Assembly: GCA_027013145.1 (NCBI GenBank)
Contig: JALUXX010000003.1
Location: 1 to 64,000, forward strand
DNA length: 64,000 nucleotides
Source of the DNA: Gammaproteobacteria bacterium
GTDB lineage: Bacteria > Pseudomonadota > Gammaproteobacteria > 21-64-14
Reading direction: 5' to 3'
Shown here one piece after another: positions 39,915-51,395 of the stretch. The notes below the pieces were generated by a model, which searched no databases, was not told the origin of the DNA, and worked only from the letters and a program-made list of their open reading frames with translations. Both the position numbers and the translations under genes were made by a program. Position 1 is the first letter of the stretch; each line of letters starts with the position of its first letter.

Positions 39915-40454
39915 ATGTCGGAATTCGAAACCCTGGCGAGGCCCTATGCGCGTGCCGTGTTCGAGACCGCGCGGGCCCACGATGAATTGGCGCGCTGGAG
40001 CGAGGTGCTGGCGAGCGCGGCGCAGGTGGTTGCCCATCCACAGTTCTCGGCCCTGCTCGACGATCCGCGACTCGGCGCCGGGGATGTGGCGGACCTGCTC
40101 GTGGAACTGCTGGGCGGGCGCCTCGACGAGCGCGGGCGCAACCTCGTCCGGGTGCTCGCGGAGAACCGCCGCCTGGCGGTGCTGCCGGCGATCGCCGATC
40201 TGTACGAGCGCTATCGCGCCGACGCGGAGGGGACCGTGGACGCCAGGGTCGCCAGCGCGCAGCCGCTCGCCGAAGCCGAGCGTGAGGCCATCGCGCGCGC
40301 CCTCGAGCGGCGCCTCGGCCGGCGTGTGAAACTCGAATTCGACATCGACGAGCGCCTGCTCGGCGGCGCGATCGTCCGTGCGGGGGATCTCGTCATCGAC
40401 GGTTCCGTACGCGGCAAGCTCGAACAACTGGCCATGCGCCTGAGTCACTCTTGA
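39915..40454 (+). CDS. atpH: F1Fo ATP synthase subunit delta
   Basis: Subunit delta joins the b stalk to the top of F1. The 179-residue sequence shows the OSCP/delta family features: [41 protein letters not shown] and the C-terminal [35 protein letters not shown] (given in part). It lies 24 bp after atpF and 10 bp before atpA. Confidence 0.95.
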   Translation: MSEFETLARPYARAVFETARAHDELARWSEVLASAAQVVAHPQFSALLDDPRLGAGDVADLLVELLGGRLDERGRNLVRVLAENRRLAVLPAIADLYERYRADAEGTVDARVASAQPLAEAEREAIARALERRLGRRVKLEFDIDERLLGGAIVRAGDLVIDGSVRGKLEQLAMRLSHS

Positions 40455-40464
40455 GGACATCGGT

Positions 40465-42006
<1,542 letters not shown>

Positions 42007-42044
42007 GCGCCGCGCGCACCGCGGGGACTGGGGGGTATTGAGGT

Positions 42045-42905
42045 ATGGCCGGAGCACGGGAGATCCGCGGCAAGATCCGAAGCGTGCAGAGCACGCAGAA
42101 GATCACGCGCGCGATGCAGATGGTGGCCGCGAGCAAGATGCGCCGCGCGCAGGCGCGGATGTTCGCGGCGCGCCCCTATGCCGAAAAGATCCGAGCGGTG
42201 ATCACCCACCTCGGCCACGCGCACCCCGAGTACCGGCATCCTTACCTGCAGGACCGCGAGGTGCGGCGTGTAGGCTATGTGCTGGTGTCGACGGACCGCG
42301 GTCTGTGCGGCGGCCTCAATATCAATCTCTTCAAGGCCGCGTTGACCGATATGCAGTCCTGGTCCGAGCGCGGGGTGGAGCACGAACTCGCCGTGCTCGG
42401 GAGCAAGGGCGCGGGCTTCTTCGCCCGCTTCGGCGGGCGGATCGTCGCGCAGACCACGCACCTGGGCGACCGGCCCTCGGTTCAGGATGTGATCGGCATG
42501 GTGAAGGTCATGCTCGACGCCTTTACCGAGGGCCGCATCGATCGCGTGTTTCTGGTCTCGAACCGCTTTGTGAACACGATGAGCCAGCGACCCAACATCG
42601 AACAGCTGGTCCCGATCACCGCCGACGACGACGAACGGCTGCATCACCACTGGGACTATCTCTACGAACCCGATTCCAAGGAGGTCCTCGACGCGCTGCT
42701 CATGCGCTACGTCGAATCGCTGGTCTACCGCGGAGTCGTGGAGAACATCGCCTGCGAGCAGGCTGCACGGATGGTGGCGATGAAGAGCGCGTCGGACAAC
42801 GCCGGGTCTCTGATCGAGGAGCTGCAGCTCGCCTACAACAAGGAGCGTCAGGCGACGATCACGCAGGAGCTGTCGGAGATCGTGGGCGGGGCCGCCGCGG
42901 TCTGA
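42045..42905 (+). CDS. atpG: F1Fo ATP synthase subunit gamma
   Basis: Subunit gamma is the rotor shaft inside the alpha3beta3 ring. The 286-residue sequence begins [20 protein letters not shown] and continues [16 protein letters not shown], has [19 protein letters not shown] in the middle, and ends [20 protein letters not shown], the two terminal helices of the coiled coil. It sits between atpA and atpD as in all proteobacterial atp operons. Confidence 0.97.
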   Translation: MAGAREIRGKIRSVQSTQKITRAMQMVAASKMRRAQARMFAARPYAEKIRAVITHLGHAHPEYRHPYLQDREVRRVGYVLVSTDRGLCGGLNINLFKAALTDMQSWSERGVEHELAVLGSKGAGFFARFGGRIVAQTTHLGDRPSVQDVIGMVKVMLDAFTEGRIDRVFLVSNRFVNTMSQRPNIEQLVPITADDDERLHHHWDYLYEPDSKEVLDALLMRYVESLVYRGVVENIACEQAARMVAMKSASDNAGSLIEELQLAYNKERQATITQELSEIVGGAAAV

Positions 42906-42985
42906 GCGGGACGGCTTGAGCTTTCTGTTTTTCGCCGCGCCGAAGAGTGGAAACCTGAAGCCGGATTCGAACTCGAGGGGAATGA

Positions 42986-44365
<1,380 letters not shown>

Positions 44366-44384
44366 CCCGGCGCGGACCCTGCTC

Positions 44385-44810
44385 ATGGCCATGACCATCC
44401 ATGTCGACATCGTCAGTGCGGAGGAGGAGATCTTCTCCGGTCCGGCGCAGATGGTCTTCGCCCCCGCCGAGATGGGCGAGGTCGGCATCGCCCCGCGCCA
44501 CGCCCCGCTGCTGACGCGCCTGAAGCCCGGCGAGGTCCGGGTGCAGTCGCCGCAGGGCGGTGAGGAGTCGTTCTACGTCTCGGGCGGGATGCTGGAGGTA
44601 CAACCCCACGTGGTGACGGTGCTCGCCGACGTCGCCCTGCGCGCGCGCGATCTCGACGAGGCGCAGGCGCTGGAGGCCAAGCGCCGCGCGGAGGAGGAAC
44701 TCGCGCAGCGTACCTCCGAGTTCGAGTATGCCCAGGCCCGGGCGCAGCTCGCCGAGGCCATGGCCCAGTTGCGTGCGCTCGAGCGGCTGCGCAAGGCCGG
44801 CCGCTCCTGA
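44385..44810 (+). CDS. atpC: F1Fo ATP synthase subunit epsilon
   Basis: Subunit epsilon is the rotor foot and an inhibitor of ATP hydrolysis. The 141-residue sequence has the N-terminal beta sandwich ([35 protein letters not shown]-like [17 protein letters not shown]) and two C-terminal helices rich in Glu/Arg/Ala. It closes the operon; slyD begins 62 bp on. Confidence 0.95.
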   Translation: MAMTIHVDIVSAEEEIFSGPAQMVFAPAEMGEVGIAPRHAPLLTRLKPGEVRVQSPQGGEESFYVSGGMLEVQPHVVTVLADVALRARDLDEAQALEAKRRAEEELAQRTSEFEYAQARAQLAEAMAQLRALERLRKAGRS

Positions 44811-44872
44811 CCCTTTTGCCTCGGACGGGGCTCAGGTACGATGGGGCATGGTCCCGAAGGTCGGAGCGCATC

Positions 44873-45364
44873 GTGTCCGGACAGCGCGTTGAGAAGCGGA
44901 AGGTCGTCTATTTCACTTACGTGATCCGCGATGCGGGCGGCGAGGAGCTGGAACGCAGCGACCTCCCGGTCGGCTACGTGCATGGGATCGGCGGCAAGCT
45001 GCTGCCCAAGCTCGAAGAGGCCTTCGAAGGGGCCGCCGAGGGCGATTCCGTCGAGTTGGTCGTCGAGCCGGCGGACGGGTTCGGCGAACACGACCCCGCC
45101 TTGACCTACACCGACGATCTGGAAAACGTGCCCGAGGCGTTTCGTTATATCGGCGCCCAGGCGGAGTTCCGCAACGATCGGGGCGAGGTGAAGACCTTTA
45201 CCGTGACCCGGATCGAGAACGGGCGCCTGACCCTGGACGGCAACCACCCCTTCGCCGGCAAGTCCTTGCACTATCGCGCGAAGATCCTGGAGGTGCGCGA
45301 TGCGCGTCCCGAGGAGATCGCCAGCGGTGTGCCCGCCAAGGCCGACGGGCCGGTGATCCATTGA
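44873..45364 (+). CDS. slyD: FKBP-type peptidyl-prolyl cis-trans isomerase, SlyD family
   Basis: This is a cytosolic prolyl isomerase and chaperone. The GTG at 44873 with GGAG six bases upstream gives MSGQRVEKRKVVYFTYVIRD and 163 residues. FKBP and IF (chaperone insert) domains follow the family order: VGYVHGIGGKLLPKLEEAFE, PADGFGEHDPALTYT, and the returning FKBP strand GNHPFAGKSLHYRAKILEV. The His/Cys-rich metal-binding tail of E. coli SlyD is absent; the protein ends ADGPVIH, so nickel delivery is unlikely. Confidence 0.9.
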   Translation: MSGQRVEKRKVVYFTYVIRDAGGEELERSDLPVGYVHGIGGKLLPKLEEAFEGAAEGDSVELVVEPADGFGEHDPALTYTDDLENVPEAFRYIGAQAEFRNDRGEVKTFTVTRIENGRLTLDGNHPFAGKSLHYRAKILEVRDARPEEIASGVPAKADGPVIH

Positions 45365-45390
45365 CGTCGCCTTTGCGGGCCGTGAAAGAC

Positions 45391-45426
45391 CGCCCGCCGG
45401 GGCGGGGCGACCGGGCCCCGCGGGCG
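45391..45426 (+). terminator. GC-rich hairpin after slyD
   Basis: CGCCCGC (45391-45397) pairs with GCGGGCG (45420-45426), and inner CGGGGC/GCCCCG segments can extend the stem with a bulge. It lies 27 bp after the slyD stop with no T-tract. It could end the atp-slyD transcript before glmU. Confidence 0.35.
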
Positions 45427-45514
45427 AATTGAACACGCAAGTGTTTGAGTCGGCCGACTGTCAAGAAATCCGCCTGCGATCCGATGCAGGGCGGAGACTG
45501 CGGGGGACGTCGGT

Positions 45515-46885
45515 ATGGCCCTGAGTATCGTCATCCTGGCCGCGGGCCAGGGCACGCGGATGCGCTCGGATCTGCCCAAGGTCCTCCATCCGCTTGCCGG
45601 GCGCACCCTTCTGGAGCACGTGATCGCGGCGACCGGGGGACTCGGCGCCGACGCGGTCCACATCGTGTACGGGCACGGCGGGGCGCTCGTCCCGGAGCGG
45701 CTCGCCGGGCTCGCCGTCACCTGGGTCGAACAGCGCGAGCGGCTCGGGACCGGACACGCCGTCGCCCAGGCCCTGCCGGGGATCCCGGATGCTCACACCG
45801 TCCTCGTGCTCTACGGCGACGTGCCGCTGATCGAGACGCAGACCCTCGTGCGTCTGGTCGCCGCAGCCGGGGGGCGGGGTCTCGCGTTGCTGACCGTGGA
45901 GCTGCCCGATCCGACCGGCTACGGGCGCATCGTGCGGGATGGCACCGGCGCGGTCCGGCGCATCGTCGAGGAGAAGGACGCCGGGCCCGCGGAACGCGGC
46001 CTGCGCGAGGTCAATACCGGAATCCTGGCTGCCCCGGCCGGCGCCCTGCGCCGCTGGCTGGCGGCGCTGGACTGCGACAACGCCCAGGGGGAATACTACC
46101 TCACCGACGTCGTCGCCATGGCGGTCGGCGAGGGCGTGCCGGTGGCCACGGTCGCCCCGGGTGCGGTCGAGGAGGTCCAGGGGGTGAACGATCGGATCCA
46201 ACTGGCCGAGCGCGAGCGCGACCATCGACGGCGCGAGGCGCGGCGTCTGCTACGCGCGGGCGTCACGCTCGCCGACCCCGACCGCATCGACGTGCGCGGC
46301 CCGGTCCGTGCCGGCCGCGACGTGATCCTCGACGTCGGCGTGATCCTGGAGGGCGAGGTCGAACTGGGCGACCGGGTGCGCGTCGGCCCGTATACCCTGC
46401 TGCGCAACGTACACGTGGGCGCCGACACCGAGATCCTCTCGCATAGCCGCATCGAGGACGCGGTCATCGGCGCTCGCTGCCGCATCGGGCCCTTCGCCCG
46501 CGTGCGGCCCGGTACGGAACTCGCCGCCGAGGTCCACATAGGAAATTTCGTCGAGTTGAAGAACGCCCAGGTCGACGCAGGGTCCAAAATCAACCATCTG
46601 AGCTATGTCGGCGACACGAGTGTCGGAAAGCGCGTGAACATCGGCGCCGGAACGATCACCTGCAACTACGACGGGGCCAACAAGCATCGCACCGTGATCG
46701 AGGACGATGTGTTCGTCGGTTCGGACACGCAATTCGTCGCGCCGGTCCGCGTGGGGGCGGGTGCGACCATCGGCGCCGGATCCACGATCACCCGCGACGC
46801 ACCGGCCGGCGAGTTGACGCTCAGCCGGGCGCCGCAGCAGACCCGGCCAGGCTGGAAGCGGCCGGTCAAGAAGCCGCGGGACTGA
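45515..46885 (+). CDS. glmU: Bifunctional UDP-GlcNAc pyrophosphorylase / GlcN-1-P acetyltransferase GlmU
   Basis: GlmU makes UDP-N-acetylglucosamine for peptidoglycan and LPS. The 456-residue protein has the uridylyltransferase domain with ILAAGQGTRMRSDLPKVLHP, LYGDVPLIE, EEKDAGPAERG and EVNTGILAAP, then a left-handed beta-helix acetyltransferase domain with hexapeptide repeats, HIGNFVELKNAQV, NHLSYVGDTSVGKRVNIGAG and TITCNYDGANKHRT. It is followed after 9 bp by glmS, the standard pair. Confidence 0.97.
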   Translation: MALSIVILAAGQGTRMRSDLPKVLHPLAGRTLLEHVIAATGGLGADAVHIVYGHGGALVPERLAGLAVTWVEQRERLGTGHAVAQALPGIPDAHTVLVLYGDVPLIETQTLVRLVAAAGGRGLALLTVELPDPTGYGRIVRDGTGAVRRIVEEKDAGPAERGLREVNTGILAAPAGALRRWLAALDCDNAQGEYYLTDVVAMAVGEGVPVATVAPGAVEEVQGVNDRIQLAERERDHRRREARRLLRAGVTLADPDRIDVRGPVRAGRDVILDVGVILEGEVELGDRVRVGPYTLLRNVHVGADTEILSHSRIEDAVIGARCRIGPFARVRPGTELAAEVHIGNFVELKNAQVDAGSKINHLSYVGDTSVGKRVNIGAGTITCNYDGANKHRTVIEDDVFVGSDTQFVAPVRVGAGATIGAGSTITRDAPAGELTLSRAPQQTRPGWKRPVKKPRD

Positions 46886-46894
46886 GGGTCGGCC

Positions 46895-48727
46895 ATGTGC
46901 GGAATCGTCGGTGCGGTGGCGCAGCGGGACGTGGCGGCCATCCTGATCGAAGGGCTCCGGCGTCTGGAGTACCGCGGCTACGACTCGGCCGGCATCGCCG
47001 TACTCGACGGCGGCGCGCACCTGCGGCGGATCCGGGCGCTCGGCAAGGTGCGCCGTCTCGAGGATGCGCTCGCACGAGATCCGCTCGCCGGTTCCACCGG
47101 CATCGCGCACACCCGCTGGGCCACGCACGGCGAGCCCAGCGAGCGCAACGCGCATCCACACGTCAGCGGCGAACGCATCGCCGTGGTCCACAACGGCATC
47201 ATCGAGAACCACGAGTCGCTGCGGGAGCGACAACGCGCGGCCGGCTACCGCTTCGAGTCGGATACGGACACCGAGGTCATCGCGCACCAGATTCACCTGC
47301 ACCTGGAGCGCGGTCTCGACCTCGTGCAGGCGGTGCGGGCGACGGTCGCCGACCTCGCGGGGGCCTACGCACTGGGTGTGATCAGCGCCGACCGCCCGGG
47401 CGAGCTGGTGGCCGCGCGCCGTGGAAGTCCGCTCGTCATCGGCATCGGCATCGGCGAGCACTTCATCGCCTCGGACGTCTTCGCCCTGCTGCCGGTGACC
47501 CAGCGATTTTGCTTTCTGGAGGAGGGCGACGTCGCCCATCTGACGCGCGAGCATCTCACCATATACGACGCCGCCGGGCAAGCGGTTGCCCGTCCCGAGC
47601 GCGTATCCGAACTGTCCGCGGACAGCGTCGAGCGGGGCGCGTACCGCCACTATATGCTCAAGGAGATCTTCGAGCAGCCGCGGGCGGTTGCGGACACGCT
47701 GGAGGGCCGTATCAGCGGCGAGCGCGTACTCGAGGCGGCTTTCGGTCCGGGCGCAGGCGCCGTCTTCGACCGGGTCGAGGCGGTGCATATCGTCGCCTGC
47801 GGGACCAGCTACCATGCCGGCTTGGTCGCCCGCTATTGGATCGAGTCCCTGGCCGGCATTCCCTGCCAGGTGGAGGTGGCCAGTGAGTTTCGCTACCGTC
47901 GCGTGGTGGTGACGCCGGGCACGCTGTTCGTCACGATTTCGCAGTCCGGCGAGACCGCCGACACCCTGGCCGCGCTGCGCGGTGCGCGCGAACTCGGTTA
48001 CCTTGCAAGCCTCGCGATCTGCAATGTGCCCGAGAGCTCGTTGGTCCGCGAGTCCTCCCTGACGCTGATGACGCGGGCAGGGCCGGAGATCGGCGTCGCC
48101 TCGACCAAGGCCTTCACCACCCAGCTCACGGCGCTGCTGCTGCTCGTGGTGTGCCTGGCCAGGCGCCGTGGACTGGCGCCGGAGGCGGAGGCGCACCTGG
48201 TGGCGGAGCTGCGCGGTCTGCCCGGGCGTATCGAGGCGGTTCTCGGCCTGAATCCGGACATCCAGGCCCTCGCCGACGAATTCGCCGACAAGCATCATGC
48301 GCTCTTTCTTGGACGCGGCGCGCACTACCCGGTGGCGATGGAAGGGGCATTGAAACTCAAGGAGATCTCCTACATCCATGCCGAGGCCTATCCGGCCGGG
48401 GAACTCAAACACGGACCGCTGGCGCTCGTCGACGCCGACATGCCGGTCATCGCGGTCGCCTCCAACGATCAGCTCCTCGAGAAGCTCAAATCGAACCTCC
48501 AGGAGGTGCGCGCGCGGGGGGGGCGGCTCTACGTGTTCGCGGATCGCGACTCAGGCATCGTCGGCGAGGGCGGAACCCGAGCGCTGCCCGTCGCACCGAC
48601 CAGCGAAGCCATCGCCCCTATCGTATTCACCGTCCCGCTCCAGTTGCTGGCCTATCACGTCGCCGTCCTGAAGGGCACCGACGTCGATCAGCCCCGCAAC
48701 CTCGCCAAGTCCGTCACCGTCGAGTGA
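46895..48727 (+). CDS. glmS: Glutamine-fructose-6-phosphate aminotransferase GlmS
   Basis: GlmS makes glucosamine-6-phosphate from fructose-6-phosphate and glutamine. The 610-residue protein starts MCGIVGAV (Cys2 is the glutaminase nucleophile), has [14 protein letters not shown], the glutaminase residues in [18 protein letters not shown] and [12 protein letters not shown], two SIS domains ([32 protein letters not shown]) and ends with [11 protein letters not shown], the conserved tail. It is the last gene of the origin-proximal block. Confidence 0.98.
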   Translation: MCGIVGAVAQRDVAAILIEGLRRLEYRGYDSAGIAVLDGGAHLRRIRALGKVRRLEDALARDPLAGSTGIAHTRWATHGEPSERNAHPHVSGERIAVVHNGIIENHESLRERQRAAGYRFESDTDTEVIAHQIHLHLERGLDLVQAVRATVADLAGAYALGVISADRPGELVAARRGSPLVIGIGIGEHFIASDVFALLPVTQRFCFLEEGDVAHLTREHLTIYDAAGQAVARPERVSELSADSVERGAYRHYMLKEIFEQPRAVADTLEGRISGERVLEAAFGPGAGAVFDRVEAVHIVACGTSYHAGLVARYWIESLAGIPCQVEVASEFRYRRVVVTPGTLFVTISQSGETADTLAALRGARELGYLASLAICNVPESSLVRESSLTLMTRAGPEIGVASTKAFTTQLTALLLLVVCLARRRGLAPEAEAHLVAELRGLPGRIEAVLGLNPDIQALADEFADKHHALFLGRGAHYPVAMEGALKLKEISYIHAEAYPAGELKHGPLALVDADMPVIAVASNDQLLEKLKSNLQEVRARGGRLYVFADRDSGIVGEGGTRALPVAPTSEAIAPIVFTVPLQLLAYHVAVLKGTDVDQPRNLAKSVTVE

Positions 48728-48757
48728 AACCGGACGCTTCCCGCTTGCCGTAGGCGG

Positions 48758-49915
48758 TCAATTTGGCCCCTCCTGGCGTCCGCGATCGGAATGCCTCCGA
48801 TCGGCATGTCCGCGGTACGGTGGCGGGCGCTCCCCGCCGCGGGGCTCCCGGTGCGCCGGCGGGGGTCGACGGACGTCGCGCGACATCCGGTGTTCCAGGA
48901 GGATTTCCTGGCGACGGTGTTCGCGCTGCAGCGCCTGTAACTCCCGTTGGCGGTCACGGCGGATGCGGGCGTCGGCGCCGGCGGGGAGGGGTTTGCGCAG
49001 CTCGCGGCGGTAGCGCTCCTCGATCCGTCGTTTCTGCCGTTGCTGGTCCTGCAGTAGCTCGCGCCGGCGGCGCTCCCCCGGCGGCCGGGACGGAAGGGTC
49101 CGGCGGTGCCCGCGCAACGCCGGCGGAGGGGCGGGGTGCGCACCGCGGGGCTCGGCGATGCGCGGGCGGAACACAGAGACTAGGCGCGCCGCCACGGGGT
49201 GTGTGCGCCAACCGTGGATCGAGTCCACTTCATGCACCCGGTAGCGTGGCAACGGTCGACCGATGGCGCGCTCGATGTGGGTGATGCGGATACCGGCATT
49301 GACGATGCGATCGTGATCGAACCGGTAGCGGGTGGCGTTTCGGGTACGATCGATGAGGATCACGTTGCGGGCGGGCATCTGCGCGTAGCGGACCAGGTGA
49401 GGCCGCACGAAATCGCGGTCGCGCACGAAGACCCAGGTGGAGGGGCGGATGTCGCGCTCGACGAGCGTGATGCGGATGCCGAAGCCGCCAGTGGGGCGCC
49501 ACACGGCGGCGGGCGGCATCGGCGCCCACCCGACCCAGCCGTCGCCGTAGCGCCAGGTAACCCACGCCGGCGCCCATACGGTGCCGGGAATCCAGACCCA
49601 CCCGTAGTCGTCGTCATAGGTCCAGCGCCCGTAGTGGAACGGCGCCCAACCCCAGCGCCAGTTCGAGACCCACAACCACCCGTAATCGTCGGTGTAGACC
49701 CAGTGTCCGTGGGTGTACGGCCGCCAGTCGACCGGGACGTCGTCCGGGACCCACACCCAGCCGTAGCTCGCGCGATGGACCCACTGGCCATAGGGGGAAA
49801 GGTCGCGGTAGATGACGTTGATCCCCACCCGGACCGTGTCCGCCGCGGCGTTGGGGAGGTAGGTGGAACCGCAAACGGCCGTGACCGCGACGACCGCCAG
49901 AAGCAATCTGCGCAT
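48758..49915 (-). CDS. Secreted Trp/Tyr-rich DUF6600-type protein with Arg-rich tail
   Basis: This is a 385-residue exported protein of unknown function. The ATG at 49915 gives the signal peptide MRRLLLAVVAVTAVCGSTYL. Residues ~25-130 are repeats of a Trp/Tyr pattern (YGQWVHRASYGWVWVP, GHWVYTDDYGWLWVSNWRWG, YGRWTYDDDYGWVWIPGTVW), the hallmark of DUF6600. A middle region (FGIRITLVERDIRPSTWVFV) is followed by an Arg/Gln/Glu-rich C-terminal ~120 residues with helical RRRELLQDQQRQKRRIEERY. It may bind a surface polymer (inferred from aromatic repeats). It converges with glmS; a minus-strand TACAAT at 49980-49975 may be its -10. Confidence 0.75.
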   Translation of the reverse strand: MRRLLLAVVAVTAVCGSTYLPNAAADTVRVGINVIYRDLSPYGQWVHRASYGWVWVPDDVPVDWRPYTHGHWVYTDDYGWLWVSNWRWGWAPFHYGRWTYDDDYGWVWIPGTVWAPAWVTWRYGDGWVGWAPMPPAAVWRPTGGFGIRITLVERDIRPSTWVFVRDRDFVRPHLVRYAQMPARNVILIDRTRNATRYRFDHDRIVNAGIRITHIERAIGRPLPRYRVHEVDSIHGWRTHPVAARLVSVFRPRIAEPRGAHPAPPPALRGHRRTLPSRPPGERRRRELLQDQQRQKRRIEERYRRELRKPLPAGADARIRRDRQRELQALQREHRRQEILLEHRMSRDVRRPPPAHREPRGGERPPPYRGHADRRHSDRGRQEGPN

Positions 49916-50068
49916 GGAAGTGTCCCTGAGCATACGACGCCCGGCGCCCCGACCGGGGCACCGCGGATGTCGCCATTGTAGGCAACGCGGCTGAATGCCG
50001 CCTGAACGGTCCCGCGGACACTCCGATTCACCCGAGGAGGCGGTATGCGTGAGGTCTGCCTCCTCTGA

Positions 50069-50094
50069 AAATGAGAATCATTTGTCACCGACCC
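50069..50094 (-). repeat. Dispersed repeat, copy 1 (inverted)
   Basis: This 26-bp copy reads AAATGAGAATCATTT followed by GTCACCGACCC; it is the exact reverse complement of copies 2 and 3. Its core 50070-50082 (AATGAGAATCATT) differs from the centre of the Fur-box consensus at one of 13 positions. It lies 154 bp upstream of the DUF6600 start. Confidence 0.9.
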
Positions 50095-50222
50095 GATAGA
50101 GGAAGTCGTTGAAAAGGTGCCGGGCATGGGGGCGGCGCCTTGAAACGCCGGGCCGGCATCCCAATTTCGGCAACCCCAAGGCCAATCAGGAGGCTACACC
50201 GAAAACCAACCACTTACCCCGT

Positions 50223-50250
50223 GGGGTCGGTGACAAATGATTCTCATTTC
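50223..50250 (+). repeat. Dispersed repeat, copy 2
   Basis: This 28-bp copy reads GGGGTCGGTGAC followed by AAATGATTCTCATTTC. It lies 77 bp upstream of the glycosyltransferase start and is identical over all 28 bases to copy 3 at 53577, in the same orientation. Its Fur-box-like core could act as an operator for the downstream pair. Confidence 0.9.
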
Positions 50251-50327
50251 CATTGGTTCCGGGTTGGCGGCGTTCGCCCCGGGACCCGGACGCCGACGCC
50301 GTCCCCGGGGGGCGAGGAGAGCAGCCG

Positions 50328-51389
50328 ATGAGAATTGCACAGGTCGCCCCATTGATCGAAAGCGTACCTCCGCGGTTCTACGGCGGCACCGAGCGCGTCG
50401 TGTCCTATCTGACCGAGGAGCTGGTGCGCGCCGGCCATCAGGTGACGCTGTTCGCGAGCGGAGACTCCCGGACCGCAGCCACGCTACGCCCCATGGTTCC
50501 GGAGGCCCTGCGCCTGAGCGCTCAGGGCAGCGACCCGCTCATACCCCACCTCGTCATGCTTGAGCAGCTCTTCAAATGCGTCGGCGACTTCGATATCGTC
50601 CACTTCCATATCGATTTTCTGCACTTTCCGCTCTCCCGGCGCGAACGCCATGCGCACGTAACCACCCTCCACGGGCGCCTCGATCTGCCCGACCTTGCGG
50701 TCCTCTATCGGGAGTTTCGGGAAATGCCGGTGATATCGATTTCGGAAACACAGCGTCGCCCCCTGCCCTGGCTCAATTGGCGCGCGACCGTCTATAACGG
50801 GTTACCGGAACACCTGTACCGGTTCAACGCGCGAGCCGAAGGCTATCTCGCCTTCCTCGGCCGCCTGTCGCCGGAAAAACGGCCGGACCGCGCCATCGAG
50901 ATCGCCCGTCGTGCCGGCTTGCCGTTGAAGATCGCGGCCAAGGTCGACCGCGCCGACCAGGACTACTTCGAAACCCGCGTCCGCCCGCTCCTAGGCCGCG
51001 GTGGTGTGGAGTTTCTGGGCGAAATCGGTGAGCAGGACAAGGATGCCTTCCTGGGAAACGCCGCCGCTCTGCTCTTTCCGATCGACTGGCCGGAGCCGTT
51101 TGGTCTCGTCATGGTGGAGGCAATGGCCTGCGGCACTCCGGTCATCGCCTTCCGCGAAGGGGCGGTTCCCGAAGTCGTAACGGACGGCGTGACCGGCTTT
51201 ATTGTCGACAGCGTTGATGCCGCAGTGCAGGCCGTCGAGCGGATCCCCTCGCTCGATCGCAGGGAATGCCGGGATCATTTCGAGCGGAGATTCTCTGCCC
51301 GCCGGATGGCGGAGAGGTATCTCGACGTTTACCGGAACATCCTTGATGAGTGCGGCGCCGGTTTCGTGTCGCCACGCCGCGCGGGGTGA
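50328..51389 (+). CDS. Glycosyltransferase family 4 protein
   Basis: This 353-residue GT-B glycosyltransferase starts at ATG 50328 after GAGGAGA. The N-terminal half (MRIAQVAPLIESVPPRFYGG, VSYLTEELVRAGHQVTLFASG, VHFHIDFLHFPL) and the nucleotide-sugar binding half (YLAFLGRLSPEKRPDRAIEI, VEFLGEIGEQDKDAFL, FPIDWPEPFGLVMVEAMACG, with the E-x7-E motif) are typical of GT4. Donor and acceptor are unknown. It is followed after 6 bp by an amylo-alpha-1,6-glucosidase-like gene, an association seen in many bacteria, suggesting glucan or glucoside metabolism. The pair lies between two direct copies of a 28-bp repeat. Confidence 0.85.
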   Translation: MRIAQVAPLIESVPPRFYGGTERVVSYLTEELVRAGHQVTLFASGDSRTAATLRPMVPEALRLSAQGSDPLIPHLVMLEQLFKCVGDFDIVHFHIDFLHFPLSRRERHAHVTTLHGRLDLPDLAVLYREFREMPVISISETQRRPLPWLNWRATVYNGLPEHLYRFNARAEGYLAFLGRLSPEKRPDRAIEIARRAGLPLKIAAKVDRADQDYFETRVRPLLGRGGVEFLGEIGEQDKDAFLGNAAALLFPIDWPEPFGLVMVEAMACGTPVIAFREGAVPEVVTDGVTGFIVDSVDAAVQAVERIPSLDRRECRDHFERRFSARRMAERYLDVYRNILDECGAGFVSPRRAG

Positions 51390-51395
51390 GCCGAA

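Larger units (their letters stand above)
49916..50327. other. Gene-free gap with inverted 26-bp repeats
   Basis: This 412-bp gap separates the divergent DUF6600 and glycosyltransferase genes. It contains a possible minus-strand -10 (TACAAT, 49975-49980) and two inverted copies of a 26-bp repeat (50069-50094 and 50224-50249) 129 bp apart. The stretch between the repeats holds no convincing reading frame. The pair could be a small non-autonomous element. Confidence 0.6.

Noticed and set aside
44816-44842. Promoter for slyD (TTGCCT and TACGAT)
   Set aside because: The spacing is only 15 bp and both hexamers are poor; slyD may simply be read from the atp transcript.
50140-50331. Small frame of 63 codons in the repeat-bearing gap
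   Set aside because: It spans repeat copy 2 and ends at the glycosyltransferase start, has no recognisable content and no clear ribosome-binding site.
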